From Gammaproteobacteria bacterium (GTDB lineage Bacteria; Pseudomonadota; Gammaproteobacteria; Natronospirales; REEB76), in contig JAGWNO010000001.1 in the NCBI GenBank assembly GCA_028871235.1, positions 1-43,018 on the forward strand: DNA of 43,018 nt, in the 5' to 3' direction. Shown in pieces: positions 7,827 through 19,628 of the stretch (position 1 is its first letter; each line of letters begins with the position of its first letter). Position numbers and translations under genes: made by a program. The notes beneath the pieces were generated by a model, which did no database searches, had not been told where the DNA came from, and worked only from the letters and a program-made list of their open reading frames with translations.

Positions 7827-8533
7827 GACGCGCGCCGCCGGCGCAACCGCAGGTTGAGCATTTCCACCCCGAAGGCGAAAGCCATGGCGAAGTAGATGTA
7901 GCCCTTGGGGATGTGCAGACCGATGCCGTCGGCGATCAGCGCCACGCCGATGAGGATCAGGAACGCGAGCGCCAGCATCTTGAGGGTGGGATGGCGCTGC
8001 ACGAAGCGGCTCACCGCACCGGCGTAGAGCAGCATGCAGCCCACGGCGATGATGATAGCCGCGGCCATGACGAACAGCCGGTCCGACATGCCGATGGCGG
8101 TGATCACGGAATCGAACGAGAACACGATGTCGAGCAGCGCGATCTGCACCACCGCCGAGGCGAGCGACAGGCGCGCGCCGGCGGTGCGCGGTGCGGCACT
8201 GTCCTCGATGTCGCTATGGATTTCCAGCGTGCTCTTGGCGAGCAGGAACAGGCCGCCGCCGATCAGCACCAGATCGCGCAGCGAAAAGGGCCGCTCGAAC
8301 AGGCTGAACAGCGGCGCGCTGAGCCGCGACAGCCAGAAGATCGTGGCGAGCAGCGCCAGCCGCGTGACCACCGCCAGCGTCAGGCCCAGTTGACGGGCGG
8401 CGGCCTGGCGCGCCTGCGGCAGGCGTCCGGTGACGATGGATATGAAGATGATGTTGTCGATACCCAGGACAATTTCCAGCGCCGTGAGCGTCACCAGCGC
8501 CGCCCATACGCCCGGGTCCGTGATCCATTCCAT
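7823..8533 (-). CDS. TerC-family integral membrane protein
   Basis: 236 residues with about seven hydrophobic segments. The N-terminal 'LEIVLGIDNIIFISIV' carries the acidic and Asn residues inside a membrane helix that are typical of TerC, and 'IALLDIVFSFDSVITAIGM' is the related second half-repeat. Members are linked to tellurite resistance and, in characterised cases, manganese export coupled to protein secretion; the specific role here is inferred only from family. The open frame starts at a TTG at 8539, but the ATG two codons later (8533) fits AAGGAAC better. Coupled to the downstream PP-loop gene by a 4-nt overlap. Confidence 0.9.
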   Translation of the reverse strand: MEWITDPGVWAALVTLTALEIVLGIDNIIFISIVTGRLPQARQAAARQLGLTLAVVTRLALLATIFWLSRLSAPLFSLFERPFSLRDLVLIGGGLFLLAKSTLEIHSDIEDSAAPRTAGARLSLASAVVQIALLDIVFSFDSVITAIGMSDRLFVMAAAIIIAVGCMLLYAGAVSRFVQRHPTLKMLALAFLILIGVALIADGIGLHIPKGYIYFAMAFAFGVEMLNLRLRRRRAS

Positions 8534-8549
8534 AATCAAAGTTCCTTGT

Positions 8550-9308
8550 TCAACTGCGCAGATACGACGCGCCGTTCACGTCGAGGATGCAGCCGGTGGC
8601 GTACAGCATGCCGTCGGCGGCGAGCCGGATAACGGCTTCGGCGATTTCCTCCGGCGTGGCCACGCGGTTGAGCGGGCTTTGCTTGCGGATGGCGTCGCCT
8701 TGCGGGCCGTCCAGCAGTTCCGCCGCCATGTCGGTGCGCACGAAACCGGGCGCCACCACGCCCACGAAGATATTGTATTGCGCGAGCGCCCAGGCGAGCG
8801 ACTGGGAAAGCTGGTTGAGCCCCGCCTTGGCGGCGCCGTAGGCCGGGGCGTCCGGCTCGCCGCGGAACGCGCCGCGGGAAGAGATGTTGATGATCTTTCC
8901 GCTGTTCTGTTTCATCATGATTTTCGCCGCCAGAAAGCACAGATTGGCGGGGCCGACAAGATTCGCGTCCAATGTGCGCTTCCAGGTGGCCTGCCAATCG
9001 GCGTAGCTCAGGTCTTGCAACGGTTTCACTTCGTAGATGGCGGCGTTGTTCACCAGCACATCCAGCCGGCCGTACCGCCCTACCACCTCGTTGACCAGCT
9101 TTTCACCGGCGGCGGGATCGCTCACGTCTGCCCGGAATGCGGCGTGTCCCTGACCCGACAGCGAGCGCGCCAGTGCTTGCGCCTCGGCACCGCTTGAGCG
9201 GTAGTGCACCGCCACGGTGCCGCCGTGGTGCGCGAAGGCGGCGGCGATGGCGCGACCGATGCCGCGGGCGGCGCCGGTGACCAGGATAATTTGATTGGAG
9301 AAATCCAC
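8550..9308 (-). CDS. Short-chain dehydrogenase/reductase (FabG-like)
   Basis: 252 residues, one Rossmann domain. TGAARGIG (NAD(P)-binding glycine loop), NNAA (Asn of the catalytic tetrad), a Ser in 'NISSRGAF' and YGAAK (catalytic Tyr and Lys) are present, as is the C-terminal 'ATGCILDVNGA' typical of 3-oxoacyl-ACP reductase-like SDRs. The substrate is not predictable. The start is GTG at 9308, preceded by GGGGTGAT. It is the first gene of the minus-strand cluster ending with the thioesterase, and is divergent from the carboxylesterase. Confidence 0.9.
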   Translation of the reverse strand: MDFSNQIILVTGAARGIGRAIAAAFAHHGGTVAVHYRSSGAEAQALARSLSGQGHAAFRADVSDPAAGEKLVNEVVGRYGRLDVLVNNAAIYEVKPLQDLSYADWQATWKRTLDANLVGPANLCFLAAKIMMKQNSGKIINISSRGAFRGEPDAPAYGAAKAGLNQLSQSLAWALAQYNIFVGVVAPGFVRTDMAAELLDGPQGDAIRKQSPLNRVATPEEIAEAVIRLAADGMLYATGCILDVNGASYLRS

Positions 9309-9408
9309 GTATCACCCCGCATCTTTCCTTCCCCTCAAGGGGATAAGGAATAAGGAAGAAAATCCGTCACTTGGTTACAATCGCATGCCCATTTTATGGG
9401 AGCAAGTA

Positions 9409-10080
9409 ATGGCGGATTTACTGGATTGCGTGGAAGTTGAAACCGGCGCGTCGCCCGAAGCCAGCGTCATCTGGCTGCACGGCCTCGGCGCCGACGGCCA
9501 CGACTTCGAGCCGATCGTGCCGGAACTGAAACTTCCGGCTTCGGCGGCCGTGCGTTTCGTGTTCCCCCACGCGCCGGTGCGGCCGGTGACGCTCAATAAC
9601 GGCTACCCGATGCGCGCCTGGTTCGACATCGTGAAGATCGGCCTTCACCAGCCGCGCGACAAACACGGCATGCTGGTCTCGCGCGCGGCGCTGGAAGCGC
9701 TCATCGCCCGCGAAAACAGCCGCGGTATCCCCGCCTCACGCATCGTGCTCGCCGGGTTTTCCCAGGGTGGGGCGGTGGCGCTCTACACCGGGCTGCAATA
9801 TCGCGAGCGACTCGCCGGCATCATGGCCTTGTCCACCTACCTGCCGCTGGTGGATGGCTTCGAACTCACTATCAGCCAGGCCAATGGCGGTGTACCCATC
9901 TTCTACGCTCACGGCACCCAGGACCCGGTGGTGCCGCTGCAGCTCGCCGAGCACACACGCAGCGAACTCACGGCCCGCGGCTGCGCCATCACCTGGCATA
10001 CCTATCCCATGCCGCATGCGGTGCATCCGCAGGAGATCCTGCATATCCGCGCATGGCTGATGGGCGTGGTGCCGCAATAA
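9409..10080 (+). CDS. Carboxylesterase / lysophospholipase-like alpha/beta hydrolase (EstB family)
   Basis: 223 residues. 'VIWLHGLGADGHDF' forms the oxyanion region, GFSQGG is the nucleophile elbow, 'HGTQDPVVP' carries the catalytic Asp and 'MPHAVHPQE' the catalytic His, the pattern of the small carboxylesterase/acyl-protein thioesterase family. It is cytoplasmic, without a signal peptide. The frame has earlier ATGs (9295, 9385), but a TACAAT -10-like box lies at 9376-9381 and GGGAG is 7 nt before the ATG at 9409, so 9409 is preferred. GGGAG is also the complement of the CUCCC loops of the sRNA at 1317-1450. It converges on the M28 peptidase gene with no strong terminator between. Confidence 0.93.
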   Translation: MADLLDCVEVETGASPEASVIWLHGLGADGHDFEPIVPELKLPASAAVRFVFPHAPVRPVTLNNGYPMRAWFDIVKIGLHQPRDKHGMLVSRAALEALIARENSRGIPASRIVLAGFSQGGAVALYTGLQYRERLAGIMALSTYLPLVDGFELTISQANGGVPIFYAHGTQDPVVPLQLAEHTRSELTARGCAITWHTYPMPHAVHPQEILHIRAWLMGVVPQ

Positions 10081-10247
10081 CCAGCCCGGGGAATGAAACG
10101 GATTTTATTGGGTCTATGACCGTAAGTTGTAAACGACGACAGGCTTGCACCCGCATGGCAGGTGACTGTCATTGTTCATCAGAAGCAAGTCACCAAGGGA
10201 TCTCACCCACGGGCCGGGCATCAAAGACCGCCATTGCCGGCCGGCCT

Positions 10248-11897
<1,650 letters not shown>

Positions 11898-11947
11898 GAC
11901 GAACTCCTAATGACGAGACGCGGATGGAGCGGATAGACAGGCCGGTT

Positions 11948-11956
11948 TTTATAGCA
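11948..11956 (-). promoter_or_regulatory. Extended -10 promoter of the M28 peptidase gene
   Basis: TGCTATAAA on the minus strand, that is TG-n-TATAAA, about 50 nt before the ATG at 11897. No clear -35, as is common for extended -10 promoters. Confidence 0.5.
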
Positions 11957-12067
11957 CACTCCGGCAGCAGCGTCCCCCCGGTTATCCCCCGGGAGCGTAC
12001 AGAGCGCACCCAGACCCGCGTACCACCTGCCCGTGTTGTGTGTACGGTTGAGTGCAGCCGGTGGCGA

Positions 12068-15000
12068 TCAGTGCTCGATGCTGTAGATCAAATCCGCGCT
12101 GCTGGCGATGCCGGATTCCGCCTCCAGTATCCACTTGGTGCTCAGCTGGTAACGGATGCGCACGGTGTTGATGGGTTGGTAGAGACCCACGCCGTAGCTG
12201 ATGTAGAGCCGCGGCGAGAGATATTTGCCGAGAAACATGGCGGCGGTGCTGCTGCCGTTGGCGAGCGCCACGTTCTGCACGCTCACGTCGCTGAGCCCGA
12301 TGCGTTGGCCGACTTCCGCCGCCAGCACCTGGCCGCCGGCCAGGGCCAGCGAGGAACCGGTGGTGGTGGGTGGCGCGCCGATGAGCGGTGACTGGCTCTG
12401 ATCCACGCCGGTCTGGCCGGTGAGCAGGTAGGACAGCAGTTGCGACTGCGGCAAAGGCGGATCGGAGAATAGCAAGACCTGGGGATCATGCAGCGTGCCG
12501 CGCACGGTGACGCCGACTTTCTGTTCGTTGCCGCCCGGCACCAGCGTTTCGGGATGCGCCGGCGGACGCAATGCGCGGATGTCGAGTGCCGGATTGGAGA
12601 TGATGCCACCGTTGAACATCAGGCGACCGCGGTCGATATCGAGTTTCTGGCCGTAGGCGGTGTAATGGCCGTCCACGATCTGCAGTTCGCCGCTGCCGCT
12701 GGTGTAGTGACCGGGTTCGTCCACTGCCAGCACGCTGCCGCTGATGCGGCCGGTGAGGCCGAAGCCCTCGATGCTCACGTCATCGCCCATGACGGCACGC
12801 ACGCGTGTGTGTACGCGCCACTGCTCCGCAGCCGGTTCGCCGTTGGCGCCGACGATCACCTGATCCGAAGACACCTGCGCGGCCTGTGACAGGTCGCGCG
12901 GCCGCAGCCGCGCATCGGGCACCCGCACCTCGCCGTCCAGATACAGATCGCGCCCGCTGAGTTTGAAGCTGAGCGTCGGTGACACCTCCACCTGGGCTTC
13001 GGGAATATCCGCAACGCGGAAATTCTCGCCCTGCAGCGTGCCTTCGGCATGCCACGCGCCCGCCTGTTTCACCGCCCGACTCTGATAGTCGAGCGTGCCG
13101 TTGCCGGAATGCGCCTGGCCGTCGAGCGTGAGAGCGCTACCGTCACCCTTGAGGTTGAGCAGCAGGTCGCGGATGTGCAGACCGACGCGCGGCACGCTCA
13201 CCGCGCCGTCGTGCAGTGAAGCGCTGCCGCTGAACTTGGGATCGGCAGGCGTGCCGGCGAGCGTCAGGTCTATCGAGAGACGGCCGCTCAGGCCACCGAC
13301 CTCCGGTATGAGCGCCGGGATCAGGTCGAAATCGTGCATTTCGCCGCTGATCCGCCCGCTCAGGGCGGGGCTCCCGCCGCGCGTCATGCGGGTTTCGATG
13401 TGCATGTAACCGCCGTCTTTCAGCGTCCAGCCCAGGGTGCCGGTCACGCCGCCGGTATCGGCCCGCAGCCGGGCCGCGCCGCTGCTGAAGCTGAGCAGCG
13501 CCACGCGCCGGCGATTGATGAGGTTGTAGATGGCGCCGGGCGAGAGATCGGCGCTGAGATCCACCACTTCTCCCGCCGCGCCGCCGCTGGCTGTCAGCGT
13601 ACCGCCGAAGCTGCCCGCGAATTCAAGACCCGACGGCAGCAGTGCGCCGAGATCAGCGAGCGGCACCGCAGCGAGCGTGGCCTGCGCTTTCCAGGACTGT
13701 TTCTGCCAGTCGGCCTGCAGGCAGGCCCGCGCCGCCTCCTGGGTGAGGCAGGAGACGGCGAGCGCGGCGCGGCTGGACGCGATGCTGATCGGCCAGGGAA
13801 CCTCATTGCGCCATTCGCCCGCAGCGCTGGGTGCGAAACGCACGCTGGTGAGCGCGCCCTGCCAGTGGTTGCGGAGGTAAGCGCCGTGACCGGCCACGGA
13901 CAGTTTCCCCAGGGGGGAGCTGAGCGCCATGTCCAGCGTATGGGCAGCGAGCGTGCCGCGCGCCGCGGCGGTGAGTTCATCCACGGTGACTTGAGGGAGC
14001 GTAAGATCGCGCACAGTGAATGTGGCCTTGCCGTTCGCGGCCGTGCCGTCCATGTGCACGCCGAGATCCAGCGCCTGCAGCGCATATTTCTGATAAGCAA
14101 ATCGCCGGGCTGCGAGCGTGAAGGCAATCCGTGGCGTCGCGCCGCCCAGTGCCGCGCGGCCAGTACTCTTGAGACTGCCCCGCAAGTCCGGCCACAGCAC
14201 TGCCAGCGCCGGCGCATCCACATCCCATTGCAGTCGCGGCGTGCCACCGAGGTCACCGCTGATCACCGCGCGATTGTCGCCGACGCGCAGCTTGAGTTTG
14301 TCCACGCTCCAGGCCGTGCCTGCGTGTGTCAGCGTGCCGGAGGCTGCCAGCGGCGCGCCGCGCAGGCTGCCCGTGAGCTGCGTGAGCGCGAGTTGCCAGC
14401 GGCGTCGCGGGCCGTGCGTGCCCGAAACCGCCGCATCAAAACCGAGGCGGCCGGCCAGCTCCGGCCAGATGCGCTCGGGATCGAGCTGCTGGCCGCGCAC
14501 GGCAAGCCGCCAGTTGCCGCTGTTACCGTGGCGAAAACGGCCGTGCGCCTGAAGTTTTCCGCCGAGCCACGCGGCGTTGAAACGGTCCAGCTGCGTGTGC
14601 GTGGTGTCGCCGTGGGCGGCGAGCCGCCAGTCCATGGCGGGCAGCGCGGCAGCCCCGCGGATGGCCGGCACATGCAGCTCGAATCCGCTGGCGGCGGCGG
14701 TGAGGCGCCATGCATTGGGCGGTTGGAGCGCGGCCGTGGCTTGCGCTTCGAAACTGCCGCCGTCGTTGAGCGTGCCGTCCATGACGAGTCGCACCCGGCC
14801 CGCTTGGCCGGTGAACCTGAGTCTGCCCCGGGGTGAGGAGAGCCAGGGCCCAGCGTCCGCTTCACCCATGAGCGGCAGCGCAAGGTTCTGCCAGGTGCCG
14901 CTGAGGTCGGGCTCGATCGTGTTGCCGGTAAAATGCAGCTGTCCGCCCAAGGCCAGACGCATGCTGCCGGCGGCGCGCTCCAGGTCGAGACGGCGCACGG

Positions 15001-15946
15001 TGAGGGTGTCGCCGGCAAGCCGCAGTTCGAAACGCTCCCGCCAGTCGCCGGTCCCGGGCTGGTGCATGCTGCCCGCGCCGCTCAGCAGGGTGGCGGCGGG
15101 ATCGCCGCTGAAACGCAATTCGCCGCGCGCCTCGGCTGCCGGCCAGCTGGCGCGCAGGCGCACCGGATCCAGGCGACTGAAAGCCAGCCTGCCCCGCCAA
15201 CGCGGTGCGCGGAACGGGTCCTGCAGGTCGGCCTCCGCACTCAGGCTGAACGGCGCGTTTAATCCGGCTTTAAGGCGGATAAGCCCCGCGTCTCCCGCCG
15301 CCTCCGCGTGGCCGGCGAGTGCCGTACCCTGCGGCAGGGTGAAGTTCCAGTCGAACGACGCGTTCACGCGCTCGCCGCGGTGAAACTCCCAATCGCCGCG
15401 ACCCGCCAAACGCAGGCCGGCACCTGCGGCGCGCAGACCGCGCAGCGTCCAACTGCGGTTGTCGAGCCGTGCCATCAGCGAGAGATGGGCGATCTGCAGC
15501 GGGCCGGTGAATTGCGGCGCGCGCACCGTCAGCTGGCTTACACTCAGGTCATTGAGTGAAATGCTGAGAGGCAGATGCGGTGGCCGTGGGCGCACGAAAC
15601 GGAACGGCGTGTGCCGTGCCGCGGGCGCGAGCTCAATCTGCACGCCATCGGCGCGCAGATGCGAGATGCTCGCGCGCCGTACGAGCAGCAGCAGCGGCTG
15701 CCAGTCGAGGCTGAGGGTGGTGATGCGGGCGTGGAAACCGCCACCGCGGATTTTCACGTCCCTGAGTATCACCGGGCCGGCAAGCGTGCCGTTCACGCCG
15801 CCCACTGTCAGGCGTCCGGCGTAGTGGGCGCTGACCTGTGCCACCACCCAGGTGAGTGCGGTTTCGCTGTGCAGCGCGAACAGCGTTGCACCGGCCAGCA
15901 GCAGCACCAACATGGCGAGGGCGGTGATGAGGAGGCGGCGCATCAC
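12068..15946 (-). CDS. tamB: Translocation and assembly module protein TamB
   Basis: 1292 residues. An N-terminal membrane anchor (about residues 5-25) is followed by a very long periplasmic region of alternating hydrophobic and polar residues rich in Gly, Asp and Leu, typical of AsmA-like bridge proteins. The C-terminal 350 residues match the TamB/DUF490 domain: 'GQVLAAEVGQRIGLSDVSV' and, at the end, 'RLYISYGVGLYQPIN' and 'DLIYSIEH'. TamB spans the periplasm with TamA in the outer membrane and functions in outer-membrane protein assembly and lipid transport. Its start overlaps the tamA stop by 4 nt. Length is within the family range (about 1260 in E. coli). Confidence 0.95.
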   Translation of the reverse strand: MMRRLLITALAMLVLLLAGATLFALHSETALTWVVAQVSAHYAGRLTVGGVNGTLAGPVILRDVKIRGGGFHARITTLSLDWQPLLLLVRRASISHLRADGVQIELAPAARHTPFRFVRPRPPHLPLSISLNDLSVSQLTVRAPQFTGPLQIAHLSLMARLDNRSWTLRGLRAAGAGLRLAGRGDWEFHRGERVNASFDWNFTLPQGTALAGHAEAAGDAGLIRLKAGLNAPFSLSAEADLQDPFRAPRWRGRLAFSRLDPVRLRASWPAAEARGELRFSGDPAATLLSGAGSMHQPGTGDWRERFELRLAGDTLTVRRLDLERAAGSMRLALGGQLHFTGNTIEPDLSGTWQNLALPLMGEADAGPWLSSPRGRLRFTGQAGRVRLVMDGTLNDGGSFEAQATAALQPPNAWRLTAAASGFELHVPAIRGAAALPAMDWRLAAHGDTTHTQLDRFNAAWLGGKLQAHGRFRHGNSGNWRLAVRGQQLDPERIWPELAGRLGFDAAVSGTHGPRRRWQLALTQLTGSLRGAPLAASGTLTHAGTAWSVDKLKLRVGDNRAVISGDLGGTPRLQWDVDAPALAVLWPDLRGSLKSTGRAALGGATPRIAFTLAARRFAYQKYALQALDLGVHMDGTAANGKATFTVRDLTLPQVTVDELTAAARGTLAAHTLDMALSSPLGKLSVAGHGAYLRNHWQGALTSVRFAPSAAGEWRNEVPWPISIASSRAALAVSCLTQEAARACLQADWQKQSWKAQATLAAVPLADLGALLPSGLEFAGSFGGTLTASGGAAGEVVDLSADLSPGAIYNLINRRRVALLSFSSGAARLRADTGGVTGTLGWTLKDGGYMHIETRMTRGGSPALSGRISGEMHDFDLIPALIPEVGGLSGRLSIDLTLAGTPADPKFSGSASLHDGAVSVPRVGLHIRDLLLNLKGDGSALTLDGQAHSGNGTLDYQSRAVKQAGAWHAEGTLQGENFRVADIPEAQVEVSPTLSFKLSGRDLYLDGEVRVPDARLRPRDLSQAAQVSSDQVIVGANGEPAAEQWRVHTRVRAVMGDDVSIEGFGLTGRISGSVLAVDEPGHYTSGSGELQIVDGHYTAYGQKLDIDRGRLMFNGGIISNPALDIRALRPPAHPETLVPGGNEQKVGVTVRGTLHDPQVLLFSDPPLPQSQLLSYLLTGQTGVDQSQSPLIGAPPTTTGSSLALAGGQVLAAEVGQRIGLSDVSVQNVALANGSSTAAMFLGKYLSPRLYISYGVGLYQPINTVRIRYQLSTKWILEAESGIASSADLIYSIEH

Positions 15947-17697
15947 AGGTCGGGGCCGATGCTGATGTGGATGCGGTACCGGTCGAGGTCGGGACGCTTC
16001 ACCGGGTGCGCAACGTCGAAACGCACCATGCCCACCGGCGTGCGCCAGCGCAGGCCCAGGCCCACGCCCTTCTCCAGGGAGGTGGTGAAGCTGTTGGCGG
16101 CGTTGCCGGCGTCCATGAATGCGGCTACGCCGAACACGCGCCCGAACATGTGATCCACCTCCAGGCTGCCCACCGTCACGTCCTTGCCGCCGATGACGTT
16201 GCCGTTCTGGTCGGTGGGGCCGATGGAATCGTAGGCAAAGCCGCGTACGCTCTGATCGCCGCCGGTGAAGAAGCGCTGCGACAGCGGCAGTGCAGCGAAG
16301 CTTTTCACCGCCGTGGCGCCCAGCTCGCCGCGCAGCAGCAGGCGCGTCTGCTCACCGAGCGGCAGAATCAATTTGGCGAACAGATGCGCCTGTACGAAGC
16401 TGGTGCTGGAACCCCAGGCAGTGTTGGCGGCGCGCAGATCGAGTGACAGGCGGTAGCCGTGGGTGGGATAGAGGGGGTCGTCGCTCACGCTGCGCAAGAA
16501 GGTGCTGCCGGGCAACACCAGGGTGCTGGTGGTGTTGCCGCTGGGCAGGTCGCTGCGGTCGTGCTCCAGTTGCAGGTACTGGTTCCAGGACCAGGCGTCG
16601 AGCGAGGTGTAACGGTTCACGCCCAGGATGCTGGTATAGGCCACGCTGCTGCCGTTGTATACCTGGCGGGTGTTGCTCAAGCCGTACACCAGCTGCGGCC
16701 CGTTGGGGGTGGGTACGGTGTAGTTGAGCTGGGTGCTGGTGAGCACGTGGGAGTACTGGCCGAGCACCGAGAAGCGGTGACCTTCGCCGTTCAGCCGCCG
16801 GTTTTCCCAGCCGAGGGTGGCGCGCGGGCCGGTGTCGGTACCGTAGCCGAGCCCCAGGGTGTACTTGTTGCGCTTGCGGGGCGTGAGCGTGATGCGGATG
16901 GGGATGCGCCGGTCGTCGCCCGCCTGGTCCCGCAGCACCGCCACGTCCACGGAACTGAAATAATCGGAGTCATTCAGGGCGTATTCCAGCGCCAGCAGCT
17001 TGCCGGCATCGTAGGGGTCGCCGGGTTTGAAGCTGAGGTACTGCGCCAGGAACTGGGGATCCATGAAATCCTGCTGGAAGCTGACCGCGCCGAAGTAGTA
17101 GCGCGGACCGGTGTCGAAATGCAGCACCACGTCCGCCCAGTATTGCGCCGGGTCCACGCGCAGCACGTTGTCGGTGAATCTGGCGTAGATATAACCGCGG
17201 TGCGCGGCGATCTCCTGCAGGCGCCGCTTGACCTCTTCGTAAATGGGCTGGTTCAACTGCATGCCCGCTGCCAGCGGCAGGACCGCCAGGTATTTCATGA
17301 AAGCGGCATCGTGCTCGCCGGCACCCGCCAAACTCACGTCCAGGTTTCGCACCTGCACGGGTTTGCCCAGCACGATGGTGTAGTGTGCCAGCCAGCCGTC
17401 CGCGGTGGACTGCAGATCGCTCTTGATGTCCGGCCGGTAATAACCGAATGGTTCCAGCGCCTTCTTTATTTCATCCGGGGCGCGCGCATTGAGCCGCTCC
17501 ACCAGGCTTGCGTTCAGGCCGGGCGCGTCCCGGTAGGTGTTGATGCTCAGGTAGGCCAGCACATTCTTGAGCAGCGCGCCGCTGACGCCTTCGGTCTGAA
17601 CCGTCACATGCGGAGCGGCGGCCCGCGCCGTGATGGCGGCGAGCGCCAGCAGCAGGCCCATGAGCGGTAAACCGCAGCGCAGCGCCGGCTGCATCAT
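15943..17697 (-). CDS. tamA: Outer-membrane assembly protein TamA (Omp85 family)
   Basis: 584 residues: signal peptide (1-27), three POTRA-like regions to about residue 270, then a beta-barrel. The L6 loop motif SVRGF lies near residue 484. The protein ends in 'RIHISIGPDL', the usual TamA-type C-terminus, which ends in Leu, not the Phe of most barrels. E. coli TamA is 577 residues. It cooperates with TamB. It is translationally coupled on both sides (4-nt overlaps with the S9 peptidase upstream and tamB downstream). Confidence 0.95.
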   Translation of the reverse strand: MMQPALRCGLPLMGLLLALAAITARAAAPHVTVQTEGVSGALLKNVLAYLSINTYRDAPGLNASLVERLNARAPDEIKKALEPFGYYRPDIKSDLQSTADGWLAHYTIVLGKPVQVRNLDVSLAGAGEHDAAFMKYLAVLPLAAGMQLNQPIYEEVKRRLQEIAAHRGYIYARFTDNVLRVDPAQYWADVVLHFDTGPRYYFGAVSFQQDFMDPQFLAQYLSFKPGDPYDAGKLLALEYALNDSDYFSSVDVAVLRDQAGDDRRIPIRITLTPRKRNKYTLGLGYGTDTGPRATLGWENRRLNGEGHRFSVLGQYSHVLTSTQLNYTVPTPNGPQLVYGLSNTRQVYNGSSVAYTSILGVNRYTSLDAWSWNQYLQLEHDRSDLPSGNTTSTLVLPGSTFLRSVSDDPLYPTHGYRLSLDLRAANTAWGSSTSFVQAHLFAKLILPLGEQTRLLLRGELGATAVKSFAALPLSQRFFTGGDQSVRGFAYDSIGPTDQNGNVIGGKDVTVGSLEVDHMFGRVFGVAAFMDAGNAANSFTTSLEKGVGLGLRWRTPVGMVRFDVAHPVKRPDLDRYRIHISIGPDL

Positions 17698-19628
17698 TCG
17701 CTACCCGTCAGGTTGTGGATGGTGAGGGCGGGCAGTGTCTCCGCCGGCGTGAAGCCGAAGAGGCGCGCGTAGAACGCCAGCTCCGCTTCCAGAGTGTGGC
17801 GCAGGGTGTCGCCGCGGCGGAAACCGTGACCCTCATCCGGGAAGCCGAGGTAGGCCACCGGCACGCGGTTGCGGCGTAATGCCTCCACCATGCGCACAGT
17901 CTGGTCCGGCGGCACCACCCGGTCCTTGAGGCCCTGGAAGAAGATCACCGGAGAGCGGATGCGGTCGGCGGCATACAGCGGCGAGCGGGCGCGGTAGAGT
18001 GCGCGCGCCGCCGGCCAGGGACCCAGCAGGCTGGTGCCGTAATGGGCCTCGAATTTGTGGGTATCGGTCATGGCGGTGGCGAGTTCACTGATACCGTAAT
18101 AGACAGCACCCGCGCGGAAACAGTCGTGGAAGGCGAGCGCGCACAGCGCGGTGAAGCCGCCGGCGCTGCTGCCGCTGATGATGAGCCGGTTTTCATCTGC
18201 AAGTCCCTGTGCCACCAGCCAGCGTGCCGCCCGTATACAGTCTTCCGCGTCCTTGACGCCCCACTGACCACGCAGGCTCTGGCGGTAGGCGCGGCCGAAA
18301 GCGCTGCTGCCGCGGTAATTCACATCCATCACCGCGAAGCCGCGGCTGGTCCAGAAGCGGATACGCAGATCCAGAGCGTCACCGCTCATGGCGGTGGGAC
18401 CGCCGTGGCATTTCACCATGAGCGGCGGCTTTTCACCCGCCAGCGGCGTGCAGTGCGGATGCTGCGGCGGGTAATACCAGGCATAGGCGTGCTCGCCATC
18501 GCCGCCGGGGAAACGCATGGCTTCGGGTGCATGCATGAAAGTCGCGGGAATGTCGCTGGCATTGTCGCCGGCGAGCACCTGCAAGCGTCCGCCGCGGCCG
18601 GCGATGATCGCCGGTGGCATGGCCGGCGCGCCGGCCAGCAACGCGTAGTGCTCGTCCTGCATGCTCAGGTGTTCGATCTGCGTGTAGGGGGTTGTCAGCG
18701 GCGTGACGGTGCCTGCCGCGGTGATGCGCACCAGTACCGAGCGGCCCGCCTGGGTGCGCGCCGCTAGGATGCCGCCCGCGGCGTCGAAGCCGTAGCTGGA
18801 CATGCCCAGGTTCCATTGGGCGAAGCCGTAATCTGCGGGATCCCGGGTGACGGCGGTGATGCCGCCGCGCGCATATTTGTACAGGTTCCAATAACCGCTG
18901 CGGTCGGAGACGAAATGCAGGATCCCGGCGGGCGAGAAGCGCGGCTGGAACAGTGACTCCTCCGCCCCGCCGGCGATGCGCTGCATGTTTGTGGGGATGC
19001 CCGCCGCATCGAGTTCCGCGAGCCACAGCTCGCAGCCGTCCCAGGGCATCTGTGGCGGATCCCAGCTGAGCCAGGCGAGCCGGGTGCCGTCCGGGCTCAG
19101 CGCCGGCGAGCTGTAGAATGCGCGGCCGCAGGCCAGACCGGTGACGCTGCCGCTGTCGGTATCCACCGCCGCCAGGGTATTTACCGGCGCGCCGGCGGAA
19201 CCGTGATCTTCACGCACGCACACCAGCCGCCGCCGCTGACCATCGGGAACCAGGTCGGCGAAACGGCAGGCGACCGCCCCGGTGAGTTTGCGCACCGGGC
19301 CGCCGCCCGCGCTCTGCATGTGGAGCTGCTGATCCATATCGTTGACGAAGTAGATGGAGCTGTCGGTGACCGCATAGGCGCCTCCCCCGTATTCATGCAC
19401 CCGGCTTCTCACGCTGTACGGCGCCGGTGTCAGGTCGAGGTTGTGTTTGCCGGGACGGCCGCGTACCAGCACGCAGCGTCCGTTTTCCGCGGGCCGGCTT
19501 TCCACCCAGTACACGTATCCGCCCGCCGCCGTGGGTTGCATACGGCGCACGCTGGCGGCGGCCACCCGCGCCGCGCTGATGGGCGAGCGCCAGCTGCCGC
19601 AGGCGGCCGCACGGGGCGTGGCTGTCAT
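17694..19628 (-). CDS. S9 family prolyl oligopeptidase-like serine peptidase
   Basis: 644 residues with no signal peptide, so probably cytoplasmic. The first 380 residues read as a beta-propeller (repeated 'SPDG.RLAWLSWD', 'FSPAGILHFVSDRSG' blades), followed by an alpha/beta-hydrolase domain. The triad is Ser in GSSAGG (near 485), Asp in 'GLKDRVVPP' (near 567) and His in 'DEGHGF' (near 601); 'HGGP' forms the oxyanion region. Family members cleave short peptides after proline or acylated residues. It lies between the NRDE gene and tamA with 4-nt overlaps at both ends. No link between peptide hydrolysis and the TAM complex is known to me, so co-expression is the observation, not a shared pathway. 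Confidence 0.9.
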   Translation of the reverse strand: MTATPRAAACGSWRSPISAARVAAASVRRMQPTAAGGYVYWVESRPAENGRCVLVRGRPGKHNLDLTPAPYSVRSRVHEYGGGAYAVTDSSIYFVNDMDQQLHMQSAGGGPVRKLTGAVACRFADLVPDGQRRRLVCVREDHGSAGAPVNTLAAVDTDSGSVTGLACGRAFYSSPALSPDGTRLAWLSWDPPQMPWDGCELWLAELDAAGIPTNMQRIAGGAEESLFQPRFSPAGILHFVSDRSGYWNLYKYARGGITAVTRDPADYGFAQWNLGMSSYGFDAAGGILAARTQAGRSVLVRITAAGTVTPLTTPYTQIEHLSMQDEHYALLAGAPAMPPAIIAGRGGRLQVLAGDNASDIPATFMHAPEAMRFPGGDGEHAYAWYYPPQHPHCTPLAGEKPPLMVKCHGGPTAMSGDALDLRIRFWTSRGFAVMDVNYRGSSAFGRAYRQSLRGQWGVKDAEDCIRAARWLVAQGLADENRLIISGSSAGGFTALCALAFHDCFRAGAVYYGISELATAMTDTHKFEAHYGTSLLGPWPAARALYRARSPLYAADRIRSPVIFFQGLKDRVVPPDQTVRMVEALRRNRVPVAYLGFPDEGHGFRRGDTLRHTLEAELAFYARLFGFTPAETLPALTIHNLTGSE